Positions 1 to 6,460 of a stretch of DNA of 16,215 nucleotides are shown here, in pieces. The DNA lies in assembly GCA_035361955.1 (NCBI GenBank), contig DAOSDC010000021.1, positions 1 to 16,215 on the forward strand, read 5' to 3'. The first letter of the stretch is position 1. The number at the start of each line of letters is the position of its first letter. Under the pieces are notes generated by a model. The model did not search any database. It was not told the origin of the DNA and worked only from the letters and a program-made list of their open reading frames with translations. The position numbers were made by a program, and so were the translations under genes. The DNA comes from UBA6120 sp035361955. GTDB taxonomy: Bacteria > Bacillota_I > Bacilli_A > RFN20 > CAG-826.

Positions 1-1557
1 TATGTGTTCACGACGATGCCGGCGAGTGACTTTACGCTTTATGCCGGTTGGCTCGTCGATCCCAATTACGGCATCATTTCGATTGCCGATTTCAAAAATT
101 TACCAAGTGAAGACACTGATGTTCATAGCGTTAGAGGCGTGGTCATCTTCTCATCAGTGGATGCCGGCATCGTTTTATTTGCCGATGCCACCGGAACGCT
201 GATTGCGATGACTGATCAATTGTTTGACGTCTATGATCAAATCAAGGTCACCGGTTACCTGATTGATGTGGGCGGATATAGCGCGATTGGTAACGAGACG
301 ACCGGTTTTGCCGCGATTGAGTTTGAAGCGAGCGATCAAGCGCTGCCGATTGAACCAGATCCAATCACGATTCCCGATTATGCGCTATTAAGCGCCGATG
401 ACCCCGACGATTGGGGCCGATTATTAGAAATATCAGGTATGATCCATGAAGGCGAAGGCGGTGGCATGCTTAGTTTGACCGCCGGAACTGATTACATGAG
501 CGTCGTCCCGTTTGGTAGTGAAGCCTACATCAAACTGAGCGGATATATCGGCTTTGAAGTTACGATTATCGGCTTTACATTACCGAACATGGACGAAGTA
601 CCGGCAACCTTGATGTTCGTGTATAACGGGCATGACGATTTTATCTCACTCGATTACACCGACACGGAACTGCTCGACCAACTTGAAGCAATGTTCCGCT
701 TCTACTTCGAAACACCGACTTATTACCCAGGTCAATTCGTCGATTTGCCGAGTGAACATCCGATCATCGCTTTAACCGTCGCCTACGAGCCATTTGGCAC
801 CAACGCCGCACTATTCGATGTCGAAACCAATCGGATTGATCCCAGCATTACGACGATTCTTGACATTGACATCCATGTAACGGTGACACTACAAAGCGGA
901 CCTTATCGGTTGTTTGACATTAAGCTACACGTCGATCCCGACGCCTTCATGACGATCGCGGAAGTCAAGGCATTGCCAGACAGCATGGACGTGACTTATA
1001 TCATTAAAGCAGTTGTATTAATGATTCAAACCACGGACGAAGAAGGCCAGAACATGCTGATGGTTGCCGATTCCACGGGTATTATCTACATTAATAGTTC
1101 CAATCCGTTTATTGCCGTCGGCGATATGATAATTGCCATCGGCTTTAAAATGACGATGGGTATGATGACATTTATGTTCAACGATCCGAGCATGACCGTC
1201 GATCAAATCGTGTCGCACGATAATCCGCTACCATTAGTTCCCATTACTATCTCAATCGAGGATTTCGTAGCGTTATCACCTTCAGATCCGGCCGCTAATT
1301 TGGTTTATTATGAATTGAATGGCACACTGGTGTACCTTGATCCAGGTAATCCCGACATCTCTATGTATGGACTGACTGATGGCACGAACACGGCGCTTAT
1401 TTATGCTGTTGATCCGATGGCGCGTGCCGCTCTTGATGCCTACATTGACGAGTCAATCACCTTGCAAGCGATTGCTTTCTTAGCCGGCGAGGAAGGCTCA
1501 TACATGGTCATCTTGGCCTATATCCCCTTCCCGGGCACGATTCAAACCGCAACTTAG
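1..1557 (+). CDS. Modular cell-surface protein, 3' part only (InlB-type repeat, OB-like and Ig-like modules)
   Basis: The frame is open from base 1, so the true start lies upstream and at least 518 residues are visible. Counting from the GTG codon at 4, residues 1-16 (TTMPASDFTLYAGW) match the end of a Listeria-Bacteroides/InlB B-repeat. Two similar OB-fold-like units follow at about 25-107 and 121-208. An Ig-like unit lies at about 212-312, and two more OB-like units at about 314-396 and 413-508. Each OB-like unit opens with an I(S/T)I-x-(D/E)F/V-x-x-L motif (ISIADFKNL, ITIPDYALL, MTIAEVKAL, ISIEDFVAL), then a beta-rich stretch and a turn before the last strands. The composition is acidic and beta-rich with no Cys, fitting an extracellular protein. 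No LPxTG motif, C-terminal TM helix or dockerin is seen, so any anchor or catalytic domain must lie upstream of the window. Proteins with this layout are often adhesins or carry hydrolase/nuclease domains; which applies here cannot be told. The gene is certain; the module calls are by pattern. Confidence 0.85.
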   Translation, partial: YVFTTMPASDFTLYAGWLVDPNYGIISIADFKNLPSEDTDVHSVRGVVIFSSVDAGIVLFADATGTLIAMTDQLFDVYDQIKVTGYLIDVGGYSAIGNETTGFAAIEFEASDQALPIEPDPITIPDYALLSADDPDDWGRLLEISGMIHEGEGGGMLSLTAGTDYMSVVPFGSEAYIKLSGYIGFEVTIIGFTLPNMDEVPATLMFVYNGHDDFISLDYTDTELLDQLEAMFRFYFETPTYYPGQFVDLPSEHPIIALTVAYEPFGTNAALFDVETNRIDPSITTILDIDIHVTVTLQSGPYRLFDIKLHVDPDAFMTIAEVKALPDSMDVTYIIKAVVLMIQTTDEEGQNMLMVADSTGIIYINSSNPFIAVGDMIIAIGFKMTMGMMTFMFNDPSMTVDQIVSHDNPLPLVPITISIEDFVALSPSDPAANLVYYELNGTLVYLDPGNPDISMYGLTDGTNTALIYAVDPMARAALDAYIDESITLQAIAFLAGEEGSYMVILAYIPFPGTIQTAT

Positions 1558-1578
1558 ATTTTCCGTTTATGACTTCGT

Positions 1579-1607
1579 TTGCCAAGCGCTAGCCACTATT
1601 TTATATT
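1579..1607 (+). promoter_or_regulatory. Candidate sigma-A promoter for the cupin-MFS pair
   Basis: TTGCCA (1579-1584) and TATATT (1602-1607) are separated by 17 bases, close to the consensus -35/-10. The predicted start near 1614 leaves only about 12 bases of leader, just enough for the GGAGG at 1614-1618. The short leader and AT-rich setting keep confidence moderate. It lies in the only gap (1558-1625) between the surface protein and the cupin gene. Confidence 0.4.
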
Positions 1608-1625
1608 GGTAGTGGAGGTTTACTG

Positions 1626-1967
1626 ATGGAACAAAAAGTACTTGGCGATTTCATGGTGTTCGCCACCGATCATTTAACGAAGAAAATCATCTATCAAGAC
1701 AACGACATTTTAACGTTTGTCCTTAATTTGAAACCGGGGCAAAAACTGCCCCGACATGGTCATGAAGGAGGCACGCTGACGCTTCAAATATTACAAGGAG
1801 CCGGTACGATTGCCATCAACGATCAAACGAATAACATGGTTGCGGGACAGATCTACTTTTTGGCAGGCACTGACTTACTCGAAGTGCCGGAAGTCACCAG
1901 AGATTTGTCGCTTTTAGTCAACATCGCTCCCAATCCGAGCAACCCTATTTATCGCCAACCGCGATAA
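1626..1967 (+). CDS. Small single-domain cupin protein
   Basis: A 113-residue protein with one cupin beta-barrel. Motif 1 is recognisable at residues 38-60 (G-x5-HGH, His44 and His46, then a Gly-rich turn LQGAG). Motif 2 (about 74-90, GQIYFLAGTDLLEV) keeps its leading Gly but lacks the usual P-x-G and the metal-binding His, and the Glu normally 4-5 residues after HxH is also absent. A normal metal site is therefore doubtful, and the protein may bind a small ligand rather than catalyse. ATG 1626 is preceded by GGAGG at 1614-1618. The gene ends 3 bases before the MFS gene, so they are probably one transcript; the cupin may act on, or sense, whatever the transporter moves. That link is inference from spacing only. 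There is no signal peptide, so it is cytoplasmic. Confidence 0.85.
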   Translation: MEQKVLGDFMVFATDHLTKKIIYQDNDILTFVLNLKPGQKLPRHGHEGGTLTLQILQGAGTIAINDQTNNMVAGQIYFLAGTDLLEVPEVTRDLSLLVNIAPNPSNPIYRQPR

Positions 1968-1970
1968 CTG

Positions 1971-3203
1971 ATGATGGATAAGCAACGTAACAAAGAAAAA
2001 TTAGCACTTGTAAACAATACCTCGCGGCGTGCCTTACTGTTTTTGGCATTCATCAGCGTCATCAGTTTGTTCTCTGATTTCACCCATGAAGGGGCGCGCA
2101 GCATTTATGGTCCCTATCTTGATGCTTTAGGCATTACCGCTTTTGTGGTAGCCCTTATTGCCGGATTAGGCGAAATGATTGGCTATGGCTTGCGCATCGT
2201 GACTGGAATCATCATTGATAAGACCAAAAAATATTGGTTGGCGATGTTTTTCGGTTATAGCATTAACTTATTAGCGATACCGCTACTGGCTTTTGTGACC
2301 CCATCGATCTGGTGGGTGGCCTTGACGCTTATTTTGCTAGAGCGACTTGGAAAATCGATTCGCGCCCCGGCGAAAAGCGTCCTGACTTCGTTTGCTTCCG
2401 AAAAACTTGGTCCAGGCAAGACGTTTGCGATTCAAGAAGTCATGGATCAAATCGGAGCTTTTTTGGGGCCGCTTTTTGTTTTCATGATTTTGTCGATTTA
2501 TGGCGAAACGACGCTGAGTGGTTACCAAACGGCGTTTGGTTATTTGGGAATTTTTGCCGTGATGACGCTTGTCGTGCTCGTGGTTGCTCGCATCAAATAC
2601 CCGAATCCCGAACAACTCGAAGCGAAAAAGATGGGTCAAGCGCCAGTTAAAGCCAAAGTATTTTGGATGTACATGGTAGCGATTAGTTTAATAGCATTTG
2701 GTTTTGTCGACTACCCATTAATCGCTTTCCATATTAATAAAATTGCGATTTTGGCTCCTGTATATATCCCCCTTATTTATTCGCTGGCCATGGGAATCGA
2801 TGCGATCAGCGCGCTGGTTTTTGGAACGCTTTATGACAAAATTGGCATTCGATCATTAATGATTGCCATGGCCATGGCCTCATTTGCGTCACTGTTCGTG
2901 TTTGCGTTTGGAAACATCATTGGGGTAATTATCGGGATGATACTTTGGGCGATTGGCATGGGCGCTCAAGAATCGGTATTAAAATCTGTCGTCGCTTCCA
3001 TTGTAGCGAAAGATAGCCGTGGGCGAGCTTACGGCATTTTGAATGCGCTATTTGGAGTCTTTTGGTTTTTAGGATCGTTATTAATCGGATGGTTGTATGA
3101 TCGTTCGATGATTGCCTTGATAGTCGTCACATTATGCGCGCAAGCATTGGCTTTGACGGCGCTTTACTTGACGGATCGGGAAGTTAGAAATAAGTTAACC
3201 TAA
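1971..3203 (+). CDS. Major facilitator superfamily (MFS) transporter, 12 TM
   Basis: The 410-residue length and about twelve hydrophobic segments (first about residues 24-42, last about 380-398) are typical of MFS permeases. The N-terminal half has the conserved-looking stretch FSDFTHEGARSIYGPYL after TM1, and an ERLGKSIRAPAKS loop. The second half has a motif-A-like loop, GTLYDKIGIRS, between TM8 and TM9. This places it among MFS proteins of unknown substrate, many annotated as efflux or sugar-like permeases; no substrate can be assigned. Two adjacent ATG codons (1971, 1974) can serve as start. Neither has a purine-rich ribosome binding site, unlike almost every other gene here, and the cupin stop is 3 bases upstream. 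Translation therefore probably depends on coupling to the cupin gene. The gene ends 9 bases from the convergent hydrolase gene. Confidence 0.9.
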   Translation: MMDKQRNKEKLALVNNTSRRALLFLAFISVISLFSDFTHEGARSIYGPYLDALGITAFVVALIAGLGEMIGYGLRIVTGIIIDKTKKYWLAMFFGYSINLLAIPLLAFVTPSIWWVALTLILLERLGKSIRAPAKSVLTSFASEKLGPGKTFAIQEVMDQIGAFLGPLFVFMILSIYGETTLSGYQTAFGYLGIFAVMTLVVLVVARIKYPNPEQLEAKKMGQAPVKAKVFWMYMVAISLIAFGFVDYPLIAFHINKIAILAPVYIPLIYSLAMGIDAISALVFGTLYDKIGIRSLMIAMAMASFASLFVFAFGNIIGVIIGMILWAIGMGAQESVLKSVVASIVAKDSRGRAYGILNALFGVFWFLGSLLIGWLYDRSMIALIVVTLCAQALALTALYLTDREVRNKLT

Positions 3204-3212
3204 ACCCAAACG

Positions 3213-4154
3213 CTACAAACTTGATCCATCATTATGATGGATATGACACGAGCCATTAGTGATGAACTGGGCGATGGCACGCACTGCTTTTTTAGCTTCT
3301 GGAATTGGCATTAGCGGATAATCGTGGGGCATCTTGGCGCCGGTGATGAATTCGACGGGTTTATCAAACGCTTGTAGTTTGTCGGCTAGTAGTTTGGCGT
3401 CGGGATATAAAATGTCGCGCGTTCCAGCGACAATTAAAATTTTATCCACCAATGACAAGTCACCATTAATCGGACTAAGACGATATTGGTTACGGTCATC
3501 GCCATCAGCCCAGCGTTTTCCAAATTCGATGAGACCAATCGGTCCCAGCATGCGATCCTTGCGTTCAATCGCCTTGATGTCGGGATTTTTCAATGTGATA
3601 TCGAGCCAAGGAGCGATAAGAACCAAACGATCGGGCACTGGGATGCCTTGTTCATGCAGATGCAAATACAATCCAAGCGAAAGTCCGCCTCCGGCGGAAT
3701 CACCCATTAACGTCATGCATTGACCTTGCCCAAGAAAGGCCGTCTCTTTGTAAATGGCCGTAACTCGTTGATAGCAGGTACGATAGTTGTCGTTGGGTGA
3801 CAAAGGATAAAGCGGGAATACGATTGTCGCGCCCGTTAGTTTGTGTATTTCATCCATCATCGTGAAATGGAACAGGGTCGGACGCATGGTGTAACCACCG
3901 CCATGGAGGAAAAAAATCGTGTGGTCGGCCGGTCCGTTTTTAATGTAGCAAATGGTGTCGGCGACAATCGTTTTCTCCCAGCCCTTCGACAAAAATCGGG
4001 GCACGCGGTATGGCAAGGCGTTGACGACTCCTAGGGAATCGATTAGCCAATTGGACATGCGGACACTATCGTAAATCTTGCGGGAGCCGTTAAGCCACAG
4101 TAAAACGTTCAGCAGTTTGGTAACGATTGGTCGACGTTGTTTCGATAGGGCCAT
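3213..4154 (-). CDS. Alpha/beta hydrolase, HSL/acetyl-esterase type
   Basis: A 313-residue serine hydrolase of the hormone-sensitive-lipase-like branch. HGGG (residues 84-87) forms the oxyanion hole, GDSAGG (151-156) carries nucleophile Ser153, Asp247 lies in AGTRDILYPD, and His277 lies in AKMPHDYPL; together these give a complete catalytic triad. Family members hydrolyse short-chain esters or deacetylate sugars. No signal peptide is convincing, though residues 13-22 are hydrophobic, so it is cytoplasmic or membrane-associated. ATG 4154 has an AAGGCG ribosome binding site about nine bases upstream. The gene is divergent from the acyltransferase-like gene at 4337. An esterase next to an acyl-transfer enzyme suggests the two act on the same ester-type product; this is inference from neighbourhood. 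The last residues (CHIHHNDGSSL) are His-rich and partly encoded by an inverted repeat at 3224-3242. Confidence 0.92.
   Translation of the reverse strand: MALSKQRRPIVTKLLNVLLWLNGSRKIYDSVRMSNWLIDSLGVVNALPYRVPRFLSKGWEKTIVADTICYIKNGPADHTIFFLHGGGYTMRPTLFHFTMMDEIHKLTGATIVFPLYPLSPNDNYRTCYQRVTAIYKETAFLGQGQCMTLMGDSAGGGLSLGLYLHLHEQGIPVPDRLVLIAPWLDITLKNPDIKAIERKDRMLGPIGLIEFGKRWADGDDRNQYRLSPINGDLSLVDKILIVAGTRDILYPDAKLLADKLQAFDKPVEFITGAKMPHDYPLMPIPEAKKAVRAIAQFITNGSCHIHHNDGSSL
3224..3242. repeat. Inverted repeat between the convergent MFS and hydrolase genes
   Basis: ATCCATCA (3224-3231) and TGATGGAT (3235-3242) are exact reverse complements around a 3-base loop. It sits 21 bases after the MFS stop, within the last codons of the hydrolase gene. 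No T-tract follows on either strand, so it is not a standard Rho-independent terminator. It could still stabilise or end the MFS transcript, since no other structure is seen there. Confidence 0.45.
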
Positions 4155-4184
4155 TGCATCTCGCCTTCTATTGCACGTATCTCA

Positions 4185-4190
4185 ATTTTA
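4185..4190 (-). promoter_or_regulatory. Possible -10 element for the hydrolase gene
   Basis: On the minus strand TAAAAT occupies 4190-4185, one mismatch from TATAAT, about 30 bases upstream of the ATG at 4154. No good -35 hexamer is seen at 16-18 bases spacing, so the call rests on the -10 and position alone. Confidence 0.3.
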
Positions 4191-4261
4191 CACGACCATC
4201 GATTACATTCATAACTAATTGGGCGATTGACTAGTATTAAATAATACCGACCAAAAAAAGT

Positions 4262-4267
4262 TATAAT
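4262..4267 (+). promoter_or_regulatory. Consensus -10 element for the acyltransferase-DUF6320 unit
   Basis: A perfect TATAAT lies 70 bases upstream of ATG 4337 in an AT-rich part of the divergent gap. The -35 region is poor (AAATAA-type sequence at 4239-4244); TTGACT at 4227-4232 would need a 29-base spacer and is not usable as a partner. The predicted transcript would start near 4274 and carry the hairpin at 4300-4319 in its leader. Confidence 0.4.
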
Positions 4268-4299
4268 GAATATAGATAAAAATGATATCCTTTTTATTA

Positions 4300-4319
4300 T
4301 ACCGCGGTGATTCGCGGTA
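4300..4319 (+). promoter_or_regulatory. GC-rich inverted repeat in the leader of the acyltransferase gene
   Basis: TACCGCG (4300-4306) and CGCGGTA (4313-4319) are exact reverse complements with the 6-base loop GTGATT, in an otherwise AT-rich gap. A tract of five T lies 5' of the repeat on the plus strand and none lies 3', so it is not a terminator for + transcription. It may be an operator for a dimeric regulator or an RNA hairpin close to the translation start. Confidence 0.5.
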
Positions 4320-4336
4320 AATGAAAGTCAGGTAAT

Positions 4337-5629
4337 ATGCCTCGTCGCGTCAACAAAGATACCACATGGTTTAAGCTCGATAACGCCGCCAAAATATATC
4401 CCGTGCTGAAAAGTTCCAAGGATAGTTTTGTTTTTCGCATCGCGGTCATGATTAAAGAAACAGTTAAACCCGATGTGTTGCAACAAGCTTTGCTTGATTT
4501 GGCGCCACGGTTCCCCCATATGTTCGTACGCATCAAACATGGGTTCTTTTGGTACTACCTAGAAGCCAATCGCCAAAAGCCGATTGTGCGACCCGAACCA
4601 GCGCTCGTCAATCAAAAAATCGACACCCAAGCGAACAATCATTTTTTCTTTTCGGTGTTTTATTATCAAAACCGCATTAGTCTCGAAACGTTTCATGCTC
4701 TTTGCGATGGCGCCGGCGCCATCGAGTTTGTCAAAGCGCTCGTATTCCGCTATTTTGAATTGCGTGGCCATGAATTAGAAAACGATGGCACGGTATTGAC
4801 CGTCGATCAATATCCGCGGCCCGAAGAAATGGAAGACAGTTTCAGCAAATACGTCGATAAATCCGGTGCAAAACGCGAAGCGATGATTCCAGCCTTTCAC
4901 ATCAAGGCTAAAAAATTCGTGTATGCCGAAAGTCGCGGCGTGATTACCGCTCGTTTACCAGCTGATGGTTTGGTGGCCTTGGCAAAAAAACATGGAGCGA
5001 CGGTAACCCAGTATATGGTTGCTTTGCTAACCTACGCCATTTATGAAACTTATGTTGGCCAAATTCCGGATAAAAAACCGATTCGCATCGCCGTACCCGT
5101 CAACATGCGTCGCTACCACCCGTCGGTGTCGCTGCGTAATTTTTCACAGTATATCCACACGACGGTGTACGCCGATAAGAAACTAACGTTTGATGATGTA
5201 CTTGCGAAAACAAAGCAAGACTTTGAAACGGAAATCAAACCGGAAACTTTCCAAGGTAGCATCAACGCTAACGTGTATGCCGAAAAGAACATCTTCGTGC
5301 GCTTACTCCCGTTATTCATAAAAAAAACCGCCTTGACGATTATCGGTAAACGTCTCGGTTCACGGCTTGAAACGGCGACTTTGTCGAATGTCGGCATCAT
5401 TACTTTGCCGCCATCGTTATCTTCGCTGGTCGATCGGTTTGAGTTCAATTTGGCGACCGCGTCACGGTCTGTGTTTGGCGTTGGGGTCGGAACGTATAAT
5501 GGGATGACGACGATTAGCTTCCTGCGATCAATTTATGACACCAGCGTTGAACGACGATTTTTCAAAACATTGGCGACCGCCGGTATCGAAGTCACGGTTG
5601 AAAGTAACTTTTGGGAGGAGAAAGCCTAA
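4337..5629 (+). CDS. Alcohol acetyltransferase / condensation-domain-like acyltransferase
   Basis: The 430-residue protein resembles the chloramphenicol-acetyltransferase-like fold shared by NRPS condensation domains and alcohol acetyltransferases. The catalytic HxxxDG motif is intact as HALCDG (His120, Asp124, Gly125), preceded by a strand-rich FFFSVFYYQNRISLETF stretch. The C-terminal half has the expected second lobe, with RIAVPVNMRRYHP and an LSNVG motif near 370. The family moves an acyl group from CoA or a carrier to an alcohol or amine; acceptor and donor here are unknown. There is no signal peptide or TM helix. ATG 4337 is the only possible start, because an in-frame stop lies at 4322-4324. 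Its ribosome binding site is weak (AGG, 4 bases away). The stop codon overlaps the next start (TAATG), so translation of the DUF6320 gene is coupled. The divergent neighbour is an esterase. Confidence 0.8.
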   Translation: MPRRVNKDTTWFKLDNAAKIYPVLKSSKDSFVFRIAVMIKETVKPDVLQQALLDLAPRFPHMFVRIKHGFFWYYLEANRQKPIVRPEPALVNQKIDTQANNHFFFSVFYYQNRISLETFHALCDGAGAIEFVKALVFRYFELRGHELENDGTVLTVDQYPRPEEMEDSFSKYVDKSGAKREAMIPAFHIKAKKFVYAESRGVITARLPADGLVALAKKHGATVTQYMVALLTYAIYETYVGQIPDKKPIRIAVPVNMRRYHPSVSLRNFSQYIHTTVYADKKLTFDDVLAKTKQDFETEIKPETFQGSINANVYAEKNIFVRLLPLFIKKTALTIIGKRLGSRLETATLSNVGIITLPPSLSSLVDRFEFNLATASRSVFGVGVGTYNGMTTISFLRSIYDTSVERRFFKTLATAGIEVTVESNFWEEKA

Positions 5630-6315
5630 TGAGACATTGTCCCGAATGCCAAATCAAAATTGCCACGAAAGCGACGCGCTGTCCGCTTTGCCATCGGTTA
5701 TTACCCGAATCAACTGATCCAGGCGTCGTTTCCTATCCTGAATTCGATTACAAAGCCAGTCGCCGTCGTTTGTTTTTAAAAGTATTGGCAACTGCCTCAC
5801 TAACAGGTATTTTCGTCACTGTGTTAATCAATTGGTTAACGTTTGCCGGCCATTTGTGGAGTGTGGTCGTGACCGCCTCGATATTGTATGCCTGGATTGT
5901 GGTCGGCTGGCTCACCTTCAAACGTAATGTCCATAGCAGCATTAAGCTGATGGTCCATGCCATTTCCATCACGGGACTACTTTTGGTCATCGAAGCATTT
6001 ACAACTAGCGACCGGATGATTTCCCATCTGAATTGGACATTGTCGTTTGCAATGCCCTCGGTGTTTATCGGCTTTATCATCATCATTAACATCTGGATGC
6101 TAATCAAACGGCAACAATTGCGTGATTTTCTTATTTCTCAATTAGCACTCTCGGTGATTGGATTCGTACCCCTCATTTTAGTGTTTTTCGATTTAATCAA
6201 TCCTCAATACATGGCGATTGGCGCTGCCGGTTTGTCATTCGCGACAATCATTGGATTATTCATACTCGGACGCCGTATCGTCATCTCGGAATTAGGCCGG
6301 AAATTCCATATTTGA
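5629..6315 (+). CDS. DUF6320-type membrane protein with N-terminal zinc ribbon
   Basis: A 228-residue protein. Residues 1-25 hold a zinc ribbon with two CxxC pairs (Cys4/Cys7 and Cys18/Cys21). Residues 39-49 are basic, and then come six hydrophobic segments (about 48-70, 75-98, 107-125, 135-158, 168-190, 195-215). The ribbon is predicted to be cytoplasmic. The layout and its place directly after an alcohol-acetyltransferase-like gene agree with the DUF6320 family; no biochemical function is known to me. ATG 5629 is chosen because it has a strong GGGAGGAG ribosome binding site 8 bases upstream and begins exactly at the zinc ribbon. A TTG at 5611 would extend the frame by six residues but lies upstream of that site. 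A clear terminator follows at 6341. It likely anchors or partners the acyltransferase at the membrane (inference). Confidence 0.85.
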   Translation: MRHCPECQIKIATKATRCPLCHRLLPESTDPGVVSYPEFDYKASRRRLFLKVLATASLTGIFVTVLINWLTFAGHLWSVVVTASILYAWIVVGWLTFKRNVHSSIKLMVHAISITGLLLVIEAFTTSDRMISHLNWTLSFAMPSVFIGFIIIINIWMLIKRQQLRDFLISQLALSVIGFVPLILVFFDLINPQYMAIGAAGLSFATIIGLFILGRRIVISELGRKFHI

Positions 6316-6340
6316 CATCACAAACAATCAAAGTTTCATC

Positions 6341-6365
6341 AGCACCCGAAGCGGGTGCTTTTTTT
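6341..6365 (+). terminator. Rho-independent terminator after the DUF6320 gene
   Basis: AGCACCCG (6341-6348) pairs with CGGGTGCT (6352-6359) around a 3-base loop and runs into seven T residues (6359-6365). It separates the acyltransferase unit from the pdh operon. Confidence 0.92.
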
Positions 6366-6379
6366 ATGAAGCATATCGC

Positions 6380-6408
6380 ATGACGAGCGTGCGCGCGTGA
6401 CATACAAT
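6380..6408 (+). promoter_or_regulatory. Candidate promoter of the pdh operon
   Basis: ATGACG (6380-6385, 4 of 6 to TTGACA) and TACAAT (6403-6408, 5 of 6 to TATAAT) are spaced by 17 bases, just downstream of the terminator. The transcript would begin near 6415 with a leader of about 45 bases ending in AAAGGAG (6448-6454). The leader contains the perfect 10-base palindrome ATGAGCTCAT at 6437-6446. Confidence 0.5.
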
Positions 6409-6460
6409 AGTTACGGATAAAACGACATACATAATAATGAGCTCATGAAAGGAGACCCCT

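Noticed and set aside
1581..1594. Terminator hairpin after the surface protein gene
   Set aside because: GCCAAGCGCTAGCC looks symmetric but its arms are not reverse complements beyond AGCGCT, and no T-tract follows.
4227..4267. TTGACT plus TATAAT as a full promoter upstream of the acyltransferase gene
   Set aside because: The spacer is 29 bases, far outside the 16-19 range; only the -10 was kept.
5611..5628. TTG start adding six residues to the DUF6320-type protein
   Set aside because: The TTG lies upstream of the GGGAGGAG ribosome binding site that serves ATG 5629, and the added residues would precede the zinc ribbon for no reason.
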